Positions 1 through 5,330 of a stretch of DNA of 5,330 nucleotides are shown one piece after another. Where the stretch lies: NCBI GenBank assembly GCA_030123645.1, contig JASJYE010000197.1:1-5330 (forward strand), given 5' to 3'. Under the pieces are notes generated by a model that did not search any database, was not told the origin of the DNA, and worked only from the letters and a program-made list of their open reading frames with translations. The stretch comes from Candidatus Hydrogenedentota bacterium (GTDB lineage Bacteria; Hydrogenedentota; Hydrogenedentia; Hydrogenedentales; GCA-2746185). How positions within the stretch are numbered: the stretch's first letter is position 1; each line of letters starts with the position of its first letter. The position numbers and the translations under genes were made by a program.

Positions 1-1602
1 CCCACAAACGAACCGGTTCTGTCCTTTGCGCCGGGATCGCCCGAGCGCGCCGAGCTCAAAGCGCGATTACAGGACATGATCGACAATCCGGTCGAGGTCC
101 CCATCATGATTGGCGGTAAGGATGTCAAATCCGACACCGTCGTCGAAATGCGATGTCCCCACAACCGCAACCAGGTCCTCGGCAGCTACCACAAGGCGGG
201 CGCAGACCACGCCGCTCAGGCCATCGACGCCGCCAACGCGGCTAAGCGCGAATGGTCCGAGATGCCTTGGGACAACCGCGCCACTGTCCTGCTGAAGGCC
301 GCTGAACTCCTCGCTGGCAAGCACCGCCAAACGCTGAATGCCGCCACGATGCTGTCCATGAGCAAGACGTGCCACCAGGCCGAAATCGACTCGGCCTGCG
401 AACTCATCGATTTCTGGCGATTCAACCCCCATTTCATGACCCAGGTCTACCACGACCAGCCGAAGTCCACTTCGCAAGTGCTGAATTACATGGAACACCG
501 CCCCCTCGAGGGCTTCGTCTTTGCCATCACCCCCTTTAACTTTACCTCGATTGCCGGGAATCTCCCCACGGCGCCCGCCCTCATGGGCAACGCCGTGATA
601 TGGAAACCCGCATCGAGCGCCGTGCTCCCGGCCTACTACATCATGAAGATCCTTGAAGAAGCCGGCATGCCCCCAGGCGTCATCAACATGGTGCCGGGGC
701 CGGGACCCGAGATCGCCACGCCCGTGCTCAACCACCTCGACCTGGGTGGCATTCATTTCACCGGCAGCACCCACGTCTTCTCGACCATCTGGCTCGCCGT
801 GGGTTCCGACATCCGAAAATACTATTCCTACCCCCGCATTGTCGGCGAAACCGGCGGAAAGGACTTTATCTTCGCTCACACATCAGCCGATCCAGCGGCC
901 CTGGCGACGGGCCTCGTAAGGGGCGCATTCGAATACCAAGGCCAGAAATGCTCCGCAGCAAGCCGCGCGTACATCCCGGACTCGATCTGGCCCGAAGTCA
1001 AGGAACGCATCCTGGCCGACACGGCCAGCATCTCCATGGGCGACATCTGCGACTTCCGGAACTTCATGGGCGCCGTCATCGACGAAGAGGCCTTCAAGAC
1101 CATCACGGGCTACATCGACTACGCCAGGGACAATGCCGATCACGATATCATCGCCGGAGGAGACTACGACGCGTCGGAAGGCTACTTTGTCCAACCCACC
1201 CTCGTTGTCACCGAGGACCCCCGATCGAAACTGATGGAAGAAGAAATATTCGGCCCCGTGCTCACCCTCTACATCTACCCCGAGGACCAGTTCGGGGAGA
1301 CGCTCGAAGTGTGCAACACCACCAGCCCCTACGCCCTGACCGGCGCCATCTTCGCCCAGGATCGATCGGCCATCGTTAAGGCCACCAACGCCCTGCGCCA
1401 CGCCGCCGGTAACTTCTACATCAACGACAAGCCCACCGGGGCCGTCGTCGGACAACAGCCCTTCGGGGGCAACCGCGCATCGGGCACCAACGACAAGGCC
1501 GGCTCGTGGATCAACCTCGAACGGTGGATCTCGCCCAGGACCATTAAGGAGACCTTCCTCCCCCCCACCGACTTCCGCTACCCCTACATGGACGACGAAT
1601 AG
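1..1602 (+). CDS. pruA: 1-pyrroline-5-carboxylate dehydrogenase (ALDH4-type), 5' end outside window
   Basis: NAD-dependent oxidation of glutamate semialdehyde/P5C to glutamate, the second step of proline catabolism, in the cytoplasm. The frame is open from base 1 and its first codons read PTNEPVLSFAPGSPER, the conserved N-terminus of this family, so the ATG at 76 is internal and the true start lies a few codons upstream of the window. 533 codons are visible; group-1 P5C dehydrogenases are roughly 530-550 residues. Aldehyde dehydrogenase landmarks, in window codons: oxyanion-hole Asn180 (ITPFNFTS), general base Glu283 (GETGGKD), catalytic nucleophile Cys317 (GQKCSA), coenzyme-binding EIFGP at 415-419, and the P5C-specific aldehyde-anchor loop QQPFGGNRASGTNDK at 485-499. 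All key residues are intact. It closely resembles human ALDH4A1 from memory and has no PutA proline dehydrogenase fusion. No proline dehydrogenase is seen here and no clear terminator follows. Confidence 0.96.
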   Translation, partial: PTNEPVLSFAPGSPERAELKARLQDMIDNPVEVPIMIGGKDVKSDTVVEMRCPHNRNQVLGSYHKAGADHAAQAIDAANAAKREWSEMPWDNRATVLLKAAELLAGKHRQTLNAATMLSMSKTCHQAEIDSACELIDFWRFNPHFMTQVYHDQPKSTSQVLNYMEHRPLEGFVFAITPFNFTSIAGNLPTAPALMGNAVIWKPASSAVLPAYYIMKILEEAGMPPGVINMVPGPGPEIATPVLNHLDLGGIHFTGSTHVFSTIWLAVGSDIRKYYSYPRIVGETGGKDFIFAHTSADPAALATGLVRGAFEYQGQKCSAASRAYIPDSIWPEVKERILADTASISMGDICDFRNFMGAVIDEEAFKTITGYIDYARDNADHDIIAGGDYDASEGYFVQPTLVVTEDPRSKLMEEEIFGPVLTLYIYPEDQFGETLEVCNTTSPYALTGAIFAQDRSAIVKATNALRHAAGNFYINDKPTGAVVGQQPFGGNRASGTNDKAGSWINLERWISPRTIKETFLPPTDFRYPYMDDE

Positions 1603-1660
1603 GACCCTACGGCCATTGAATTCCTGGGCTGGAAGTCTTTGGCCAGAAAGGCGCTTGCTG

Positions 1661-1680
1661 TGGCGGGGGCGGGATTCGAG
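1661..1680 (-). other. tRNA 3'-end-like fragment (not a functional tRNA)
   Basis: Read on the minus strand, this stretch is CTCGAATCCCGCCCCCGCCA. It looks like a T-loop (CTCGAAT, against the usual TTCGAAT), the 3' half of a T-stem, the 3' acceptor strand and a discriminator A. The 5' half of the T-stem (AATCG just upstream) does not pair with CCCGC apart from one base pair, no CCA follows, and I see no D-arm or anticodon arm, so it cannot be a working tRNA. Integrating elements often leave such 3'-end copies as attachment-site scars. A 20-base resemblance could also be chance. Confidence 0.25.
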
Positions 1681-1729
1681 CGATTTCTACGGATGCTCTG
1701 AGGTCTTTGGGTCTTGTGCCTCCGACACG

Positions 1730-1974
1730 CTAGGCTTCCAGAGCGTAATCCACATGTGCCTGGGGGTTCGGAAAGGTATCCACCGTCTCGTAGCCTGTAT
1801 TCTTGGGCCTTTTGGCGAAGTATGCAGAGTGGAAGGAATCGGGGTGGATGCCATACTTTTTTCGTTGATGACTTTGGCGACGCAGTGGATGCGTCCCCGA
1901 TACAGCGCCAGGATGCAGCTGATCGAGTCGCAAGTTCTTGCCCCATAATAACTGCGGGTTTTCGGGAGGGACAC
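1730..1974 (-). pseudogene. Frameshifted remnant of an unidentified minus-strand gene
   Basis: Two minus-strand frames join at the six-base run at 1857-1862 (T on the plus strand, A on the coding strand). Upstream of the run, one frame from a GTG at 1974 contains CDSISCILALYRGRIHCVAK and VINEK. Downstream, the -1/+1 neighbour frame continues with KYGIHPDSFHSAYFAKRP, then NTGYETVDTFPNPQAHVDY, and ends at a TAG at 1730-1732. Hand counts of third-position G/C are about two thirds for the first frame before the run and for the second frame after it, against about half for the second frame before the run, as expected for one gene with a shift there. The frame is closed by a TAG (1981-1983) just before the GTG, so the 5' part is missing or decayed. 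I do not recognise the family. The alternative is an intact gene of about 100 residues in one frame starting near 2038. Confidence 0.35.
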
Positions 1975-2019
1975 CCTTATCTAAAACCCTACCCGCCGAT
2001 TCCCCCGTAGGCGATGGAC

Positions 2020-2048
2020 TTGACACGCACCAACGCATTGGTTACTTT
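2020..2048 (+). promoter_or_regulatory. Sigma-70-type promoter for the synthase/thiolase operon
   Basis: A perfect -35 hexamer TTGACA (2020-2025) is followed by a 17-base spacer and TACTTT (2043-2048). The latter keeps the important first, second and sixth bases of TATAAT. Transcription would start near 2055-2057, giving a leader of about 60 bases before the ATG at 2116. Position, spacing and strand all fit the downstream two-gene operon. The -10 box is weak (3 of 6), which may mean modest or activator-dependent expression. Confidence 0.5.
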
Positions 2049-2079
2049 GTACGAGGGGAAAGGCGGGTTGAACCAATTG

Positions 2080-2095
2080 GACGGCTTAGGCCGTC
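2080..2095 (+). promoter_or_regulatory. Leader stem-loop just upstream of the ribosome binding site
   Basis: GACGGC-TTAG-GCCGTC is a perfect 6-bp GC-rich stem with a 4-base loop, ending three bases before the first GGAG of the Shine-Dalgarno region. It lies inside the predicted 5' leader. The palindrome CCAATTGG (2073-2080) abuts it and overlaps by one base, and a GGTT-G-AACC repeat lies at 2066-2074. The hairpin could modulate translation or mRNA stability, or the symmetric DNA could be an operator. No T run follows, so it is not a terminator. Function is inference. Confidence 0.35.
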
Positions 2096-2097
2096 GC

Positions 2098-2106
2098 GGA
2101 GTGGAG
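2098..2106 (+). promoter_or_regulatory. Ribosome binding site fixing the start at 2116
   Basis: GGAGTGGAG contains two GGAG cores (2098-2101 and 2103-2106), the second nine bases before ATG 2116. This supports 2116 over the in-frame ATG at 2014, which lies upstream of the -35 box and would add 34 residues with no family resemblance. Confidence 0.7.
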
Positions 2107-2115
2107 ACAACAACC

Positions 2116-3552
2116 ATGACGGGAATCGTATCGTACGGCGCATATATTCCGTACCACCGGCTGGCCAGAAGCGTCATTGCAAAAGCATGGGGGCGGCCCG
2201 GAGGACGCGGCGAAAAAGCCGTCGCAAACTATGATGAAGACACCATCAGCATGTCCGTCGCCGCCGCCATAGACTGCCTGAACGGAAACGACCCCAAAGA
2301 AATCGACGCCCTCTATCTGGCCACCACCACCGCCCCCTATCGCGAGCGCCAAAACTCCACCATCATCGCCAGCGCGCTCGGAATGGCAAGAGAAATCCGA
2401 AATGCAGACTTCACCAATTGTCTCCGAGCCGGCGCAAACGCACTCTTGTCCGCAAAGGACGCCGTCGATGCGGGCTCGGCCAAGCAGGTCCTCGTCACCG
2501 TATCCGACATGCGACTGGGCGGCGCCTCGGGCGATAACGAATCCAGCCTCGGAGATGGAGCCGCCGCCTTGCTCATCGGGTCCGAAGGCGTGATCGCCGA
2601 GATCGAGGGCAGCTACACCATTTCGGACGACTTGGTTGACAGTTGGCGCGCTCATGACGACACCTTTGTCCGGTCGTGGGAAGAGCGTTTCGGCCTCGAT
2701 GAAGGGTTCCGCAAAATGCTCGCCGAGGCGGCGCAGGGTGTGATGGAAAAGTGCGGCCTCAAGCAGCAGGACTTTGCCAAAGTCTGTTTTTACAGTACCA
2801 ACAGCCGCCGGCACGCCGAGTTGGGACGCGGAATGGGCTTCGAGGCCGAACAGATTCAGGATTCCCTCTTGGACACCGTCGGCAACACGGGCGCCGCGCT
2901 GCCGTTGATGATACTCGTCGGCGCATTGGAAGAGGCTAAGCCGGGCGACCGCATCCTCGTCGTAAGCTGGGGAAATGGCTGCGATGCCATCGTGCTCAAG
3001 GTCACCGATGCCATCAAGAAGGTCGGCACACGGCGCGGCATCAAAGGACATCTCGAAATCAAGCGCCCACTCGAGAGCTACGAGAAATACCTGCGCTGGC
3101 GCGGACTCGTTCAGCTCGAATCAGCCGCCCGGCCCGGAAAGAGCCCCACGTCCATGTCCTCGTTGTGGCGCGAACACCGCACCGCGATGCCCCTTTTCGG
3201 CGTCAAATGCACCCAGTGCGGCACGCCCCAACTCTTCTTGAACGCCGCCTCGACCCGCGCACGGGTCTGTCTAGAGTGCCAAGCAAAAGACCAGTTCGAG
3301 GAGTACCGCTTCGCCGACAAGCGGGGCTCGCTCGCCACCTTCAGTCACGACTTCTTGGCCCTGAGCCAAGACCCGCCCAGCACTTTGACCGTCGTGGATT
3401 TCGACGGCGGAGGACGTGGATCCTTCGAGATGGCCGACCGCGACCCCGAGGAGTGCAAGATCGGCATGAAGGTCGAGATGACCTTTCGAAAGATATTTTT
3501 TGACCGTGGTGTTCACAACTATTTCTGGAAATGTAAACCGGCACGAGATTAA
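2116..3552 (+). CDS. HMG-CoA synthase-like (thiolase-fold) protein fused to C-terminal DUF35 zinc-ribbon/OB-fold domain
   Basis: A 478-residue two-domain cytoplasmic protein. Residues 1-300 match archaeal-type hydroxymethylglutaryl-CoA synthase: MTGIVSYGAYIPYHRL at the N-terminus, nucleophile Cys102 in FTNCLRAG, GDGAAALLIGS at 146-156, GNTGAALPL at 256-264 and PGDRILVVSWGNG at 276-288. Residues about 355-475 form a DUF35 unit: a zinc ribbon with CxxC pairs Cys365/Cys368 and Cys385/Cys388, then an OB-fold (SLATFSHDFLAL to the C-terminus). In archaea these are separate proteins that join a thiolase in one complex, with DUF35 as the bridge. Aligned from memory, the archaeal catalytic Glu (SESHPY) falls at Thr71 (TTTAPY) and the catalytic His (FHQPN) at Tyr226 (FYSTN), so true HMG-CoA synthase activity is doubtful. 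Start 2116 follows a good Shine-Dalgarno site and the family N-terminus. It is first in an operon with the thiolase. The substrate is unknown. Confidence 0.9.
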   Translation: MTGIVSYGAYIPYHRLARSVIAKAWGRPGGRGEKAVANYDEDTISMSVAAAIDCLNGNDPKEIDALYLATTTAPYRERQNSTIIASALGMAREIRNADFTNCLRAGANALLSAKDAVDAGSAKQVLVTVSDMRLGGASGDNESSLGDGAAALLIGSEGVIAEIEGSYTISDDLVDSWRAHDDTFVRSWEERFGLDEGFRKMLAEAAQGVMEKCGLKQQDFAKVCFYSTNSRRHAELGRGMGFEAEQIQDSLLDTVGNTGAALPLMILVGALEEAKPGDRILVVSWGNGCDAIVLKVTDAIKKVGTRRGIKGHLEIKRPLESYEKYLRWRGLVQLESAARPGKSPTSMSSLWREHRTAMPLFGVKCTQCGTPQLFLNAASTRARVCLECQAKDQFEEYRFADKRGSLATFSHDFLALSQDPPSTLTVVDFDGGGRGSFEMADRDPEECKIGMKVEMTFRKIFFDRGVHNYFWKCKPARD

Positions 3553-3562
3553 GCGGCGCTTC

Positions 3563-3568
3563 AGGAGG
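3563..3568 (+). promoter_or_regulatory. Strong ribosome binding site of the thiolase gene
   Basis: A full consensus AGGAGG sits eight bases before ATG 3577, in the 24-bp gap after the synthase stop. It is stronger than the site of the first gene, so the thiolase may be translated at least as well as its partner from the shared mRNA. Confidence 0.8.
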
Positions 3569-3576
3569 ATAGAACA

Positions 3577-4761
3577 ATGGCAGGCAGCATAAAAGATCGC
3601 GTAGCCATCGTCGGCATGGGTTGCACCAAGTTTGGCGAGCGCTGGGACGCCAGCGCAAACGATTTGATTGTGGAGGCCGCGTACGAAGCCTTCGAAGATG
3701 CCGGAATCGGGCCCGAAGACATCGAAGCCGCGTGGGTCGGCACCACGTCCTCCGGCGCCACCGGCATGGTACTCTCCGAGCCTTTACGACTGCAATACAT
3801 TCCTATTACGCGAGTTGAAAACGCCTGCGCGACGGCTTCCGACGCCTTCCGGAATGCGTGTTACTCGGTCGCGGCCGGCATTTACGACACCGTACTCGTC
3901 CTTGGCGTCGACAAGCTCAAAGACACCGGCATGAGCGGACTCGGCGGCGCACAGCCGCCCCCTGGCCATGTGCTGTCACCCGAGAGCACCGCGCCGGGCA
4001 ACTTCGCCCTGCTCGCCACGACCTATTTCGACAAGTACGGACTGAGTTTCGAGGACGGCAAACACATGATGGGACGCGTGTCGTGGAAGAGCCACAAGAA
4101 CGGCGCCCTCAACCAAAAGGCCCACTTCCAGAAGGAGGTGGACATGGAGCGTATCCTCAACGCGCCCATGATCGCGTGGCCCCTTGGCCTCTTCGACTGT
4201 TGCGGCGTTAGCGACGGCGCGTCAGCCGCCATTATTACCACGCCCAAAAAAGCCCTAGAGTTCCGCAAGGATCCCATCCACGTCAAGGCGCAGCAGATCG
4301 CCATCAGCCCCCGCGACGGCAAATTCAACTCGAACTACGACTATTGCCATGTCGAGACCACCGTCCGTGCCGGGCAAAGGGCCTACGAAGAGGCCGGCGT
4401 TAAGAATCCCCGCGAAGAGATAAGCATGGCCGAAGTCCACGACTGCTTCTCCATCACCGAGGCGATCACCATGGAGGATCTCGGATTCAGCCCGCGTGGA
4501 GAAGTCCGCGAAGACATCGAGAACGGATTCTTCGACCTCGACGGCGGATTACCCGTCCAGCCCGACGGCGGCCTCAAATGTTTCGGCCATCCCATCGGCG
4601 CCAGCGGCCTGCGCATGATCTACGAAATGTACAAACAGCTCCAAGGCAAAGCCGGCGACCGGCAATTGAAGGATCCCAAACTTGGCCTCACCCACAACCT
4701 GGGCGGCTCGCCCGACGGCTGCGCGATCTACGTCGGCATCGTAGGCCTGCCCGGAGTGTGA
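3577..4761 (+). CDS. SCP2-type thiolase (acetyl-CoA C-acyltransferase family)
   Basis: A 394-residue thiolase of the SCP2/archaeal acetoacetyl-CoA thiolase branch, a normal full length for the family. Visible landmarks are DRVAIVGMGCTKFGERWD near the N-terminus, the nucleophilic cysteine Cys84 in VENACATAS, an HDCFSITEA motif (His288 to Ala295) where this branch has its active-site NDCF/HDCF segment, and GHPIGASG with His338, followed by LTHNLGG at 371-377. All expected catalytic residues are present. It catalyses reversible Claisen condensation or thiolytic cleavage of 3-oxoacyl-CoA; the acyl chain cannot be told from sequence. It lies 24 bp after the synthase-DUF35 fusion, which it probably binds through the DUF35 domain, as in the archaeal thiolase/HMG-CoA synthase/DUF35 complex or in BbsAB benzoylsuccinyl-CoA thiolase. 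There is no signal peptide, so it is cytoplasmic. Last gene of the operon. Confidence 0.93.
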   Translation: MAGSIKDRVAIVGMGCTKFGERWDASANDLIVEAAYEAFEDAGIGPEDIEAAWVGTTSSGATGMVLSEPLRLQYIPITRVENACATASDAFRNACYSVAAGIYDTVLVLGVDKLKDTGMSGLGGAQPPPGHVLSPESTAPGNFALLATTYFDKYGLSFEDGKHMMGRVSWKSHKNGALNQKAHFQKEVDMERILNAPMIAWPLGLFDCCGVSDGASAAIITTPKKALEFRKDPIHVKAQQIAISPRDGKFNSNYDYCHVETTVRAGQRAYEEAGVKNPREEISMAEVHDCFSITEAITMEDLGFSPRGEVREDIENGFFDLDGGLPVQPDGGLKCFGHPIGASGLRMIYEMYKQLQGKAGDRQLKDPKLGLTHNLGGSPDGCAIYVGIVGLPGV

Positions 4762-4832
4762 GCCGCAACTGGGAACGCCGAATGCGGGAGCGAATCGAAA
4801 CCTAAGGGGCAGGCCGGCGTTGTCTGAGGGGT

Positions 4833-4848
4833 GCGGAAATACATCCGC
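4833..4848 (+). repeat. Stem-loop downstream of the thiolase
   Basis: GCGGA-AATACA-TCCGC, a 5-bp stem (six with a terminal G-U pair) and 6-base loop, lying 71 bases after the thiolase stop. It could slow or stabilise the mRNA end, but it lacks a following T run and is not called as an intrinsic terminator. Confidence 0.25.
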
Positions 4849-4941
4849 GGCGATTCGATTATGATGTTTAGAATGATCTTCGTGAAGTTAATCAGACACG
4901 GGTTGTCGATTCGAGGCAGGGCGACGCAGAACTGATGAATT

Positions 4942-4959
4942 GCTCGCAAAGTGGCGAGT
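4942..4959. repeat. Small inverted repeat
   Basis: CTCGC (4943-4947) and GCGAG (4954-4958) form a 5-bp stem around AAAGTG, extended by a G-U pair. First of three closely spaced hairpins between 4942 and 5039. Confidence 0.25.
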
Positions 4960-4983
4960 GGAAATACCCTCTTTCTTTTCAAA

Positions 4984-5001
4984 GACTATGGTCTTATAGT
5001 C
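4984..5001. repeat. Small inverted repeat
   Basis: GACTAT-GGTCTT-ATAGTC is a perfect 6-bp inverted repeat with a 6-base loop. It ends one base before the next inverted repeat begins. Confidence 0.3.
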
Positions 5002-5002
5002 C

Positions 5003-5039
5003 ACAACTTCTACCTCCCTGAAAACGACTACGAAGTTGT
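5003..5039. repeat. Eight-base inverted repeat
   Basis: ACAACTTC (5003-5010) and GAAGTTGT (5032-5039) are perfect reverse complements separated by 21 bases. It follows the 4984-5001 hairpin directly, so the two would stack as adjacent helices in an RNA. Confidence 0.3.
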
Positions 5040-5171
5040 CAAAATCTGAGCTATCTGTTGTCGGTGATAATAGGGCTCGCCGAGAAAGTGCTACCGGGAA
5101 CGGGATGCTCTTGTATGGAAGCTGAGAGTTTGTTCTTTTGAGCAACTCATAGCACTGAACACCTGATGCCG

Positions 5172-5193
5172 TAGGCTCAAAACACTCAGCCTA
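5172..5193. repeat. Small inverted repeat
   Basis: TAGGCT and AGCCTA form a 6-bp stem around a 10-base loop. There is no T run on either side. Hairpins of this size are expected about once by chance in a region this long. Confidence 0.2.
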
Positions 5194-5243
5194 ACTCGGA
5201 AGTCCGCTCACTCAGGGATTCGTTGCCTTCAATGACCCTAACC

Positions 5244-5330
5244 TGAAATGTCCCCCCTCCCAAAGAATTACGAAGATAAATCGACCGCTGGATCCATGGG
5301 GAAGCGGAGACAATGCACCGCAAAATCATT
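5244..5330 (+). mobile_element. Possible left end of an IS3-type insertion sequence running off the window
   Basis: Two weak signs coincide. TGAAATGTCCCCCC at 5244-5257 begins with TG and has the C-run style of many insertion-sequence ends. About 40 bases later an ATG at 5296 opens a frame reading MGKRRQCTAKS, which resembles the KRRxFTAEF start of IS3-family OrfA proteins. Only 11 codons are visible, the conserved Phe and Glu are not matched, and the other end lies outside the window. A competing start is the ATG at 5313 (MHRKII). Confidence 0.18.
5296..5330 (+). CDS. Possible start of a gene cut by the right edge
   Basis: Two overlapping ATGs near the edge are candidates: 5296 (MGKRRQCTAKS, transposase-OrfA-like, poor ribosome binding site) and 5313 (MHRKII, preceded by the purine-rich GGGGAAGCGGAGA at 5298-5310). 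Each frame stays open to the last base. With so few codons neither product nor start can be settled. Confidence 0.25.
   Translation, partial: MGKRRQCTAKS

Larger units (their letters stand above)
1603..2019. other. Intergenic region with gene remnants
   Basis: About 420 bp between the pruA stop and the promoter of the next operon. No intact plus-strand gene is visible, and there is no strong hairpin followed by a T run that would end pruA transcription. Two older traces lie on the minus strand: a fragment resembling the 3' end of a tRNA (1661-1680) and an apparently frameshifted coding remnant (1730-1974). Base composition is less GC-rich than the flanking genes. The region looks like a site of past insertion and decay rather than a designed regulatory region; that reading is inference. 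Confidence 0.6.
4762..5295. other. Intergenic region without a convincing gene
   Basis: About 530 bp that is visibly richer in A/T than the genes, especially from 4855 on. The only sizeable open frame is on the minus strand (4888-5145, TTG start, 85 codons). It has no recognisable motif and no clear ribosome binding site, so I do not call it. Several small inverted repeats occur (listed separately). No standard hairpin-plus-T-run terminator follows the thiolase. The composition suggests decayed or acquired DNA. Confidence 0.55.

Noticed and set aside
67..879. Long minus-strand open frame (270 codons) opposite pruA
   Set aside because: It lies fully antisense to a conserved gene, is rich in Gly/Val/His/Asp as expected of the complement of high-GC codons, and has no recognisable domain.
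883..1455. Minus-strand open frame of 190 codons inside pruA
   Set aside because: Antisense shadow with no motif and no ribosome binding site of note.
1629..1646. Possible terminator after pruA (CTGG ... CCAG)
   Set aside because: The stem is only about four base pairs and no T run follows.
2014..2115. In-frame N-terminal extension of the synthase from ATG 2014
   Set aside because: The extra 34 residues show no family similarity, would start upstream of the -35 box, and ATG 2116 has a good Shine-Dalgarno site and the conserved N-terminus.
2086..3051. Long minus-strand open frame (321 codons) opposite the synthase gene
   Set aside because: It mirrors a gene with clear catalytic and family motifs on the plus strand. 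It is a composition artefact of GC-rich third positions.
4763..4787. Possible terminator after the thiolase (CCGCA ... TGCGG)
   Set aside because: Only a 5-bp stem with a 15-base loop and no T run downstream.
4888..5145. Minus-strand frame of 85 codons with a TTG start
   Set aside because: No recognisable motif, no clear ribosome binding site, and a stretch such as DFDNFVVVFREVEVVDY is not enough to claim a gene. A database search of this translation would decide.
1..5330. CRISPR array, tandem repeats or defence system
   Set aside because: No regularly spaced direct repeats and no nuclease, helicase or Cas-like motifs in any frame.

Overview
The window reads as bacterial chromosomal DNA of moderately high GC, with strong GC bias at third codon positions, dense genes and clear Shine-Dalgarno sites. 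The lineage cannot be fixed from the sequence. The P5C dehydrogenase is the stand-alone type resembling mitochondrial ALDH4A1, not the fused PutA of most Proteobacteria. The HMG-CoA-synthase-like/DUF35 fusion followed by an SCP2-type thiolase is of a kind I associate with anaerobic and environmental bacteria (Deltaproteobacteria-like, Planctomycetes/Hydrogenedentes-like). That placement is inference.

Layout: (1) 1-1602, plus strand: 1-pyrroline-5-carboxylate dehydrogenase (pruA). It is cut at the left edge; the reading frame is open from base 1, so the ATG at 76 is internal. (2) 1603-2019: no intact gene. It holds a tRNA-3'-end-like fragment (1661-1680, minus) and the remains of a minus-strand coding sequence (1730-1974) that appears frameshifted at a six-base A/T run. 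(3) 2020-2115: a promoter with a consensus -35 box, a leader hairpin and a Shine-Dalgarno site. (4) 2116-4761: a two-gene operon of an HMG-CoA-synthase-like protein fused to a zinc-ribbon/OB-fold (DUF35) domain, then a thiolase 24 bp downstream. (5) 4762-5330: about 570 bp of AT-richer sequence with several small inverted repeats, no convincing gene, and at the right edge the possible first codons of a new gene, perhaps an IS3-type transposase orfA.

Function: PruA finishes proline breakdown to glutamate and is probably independent of the downstream pair. The pair matches, domain for domain, the archaeal thiolase/HMG-CoA synthase/DUF35 complex, in which DUF35 bridges the two enzymes so that an acyl-CoA intermediate can pass between them. 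Here DUF35 is fused to the synthase. Two of the three canonical HMG-CoA synthase catalytic residues (Glu and His) appear replaced while the Cys is kept, so the pair probably does not make HMG-CoA for isoprenoids. A thiolytic or condensing acyl-CoA reaction like that of benzoylsuccinyl-CoA thiolase BbsAB is one alternative. The operon is the most interesting part of the window; I see no wholly new system.
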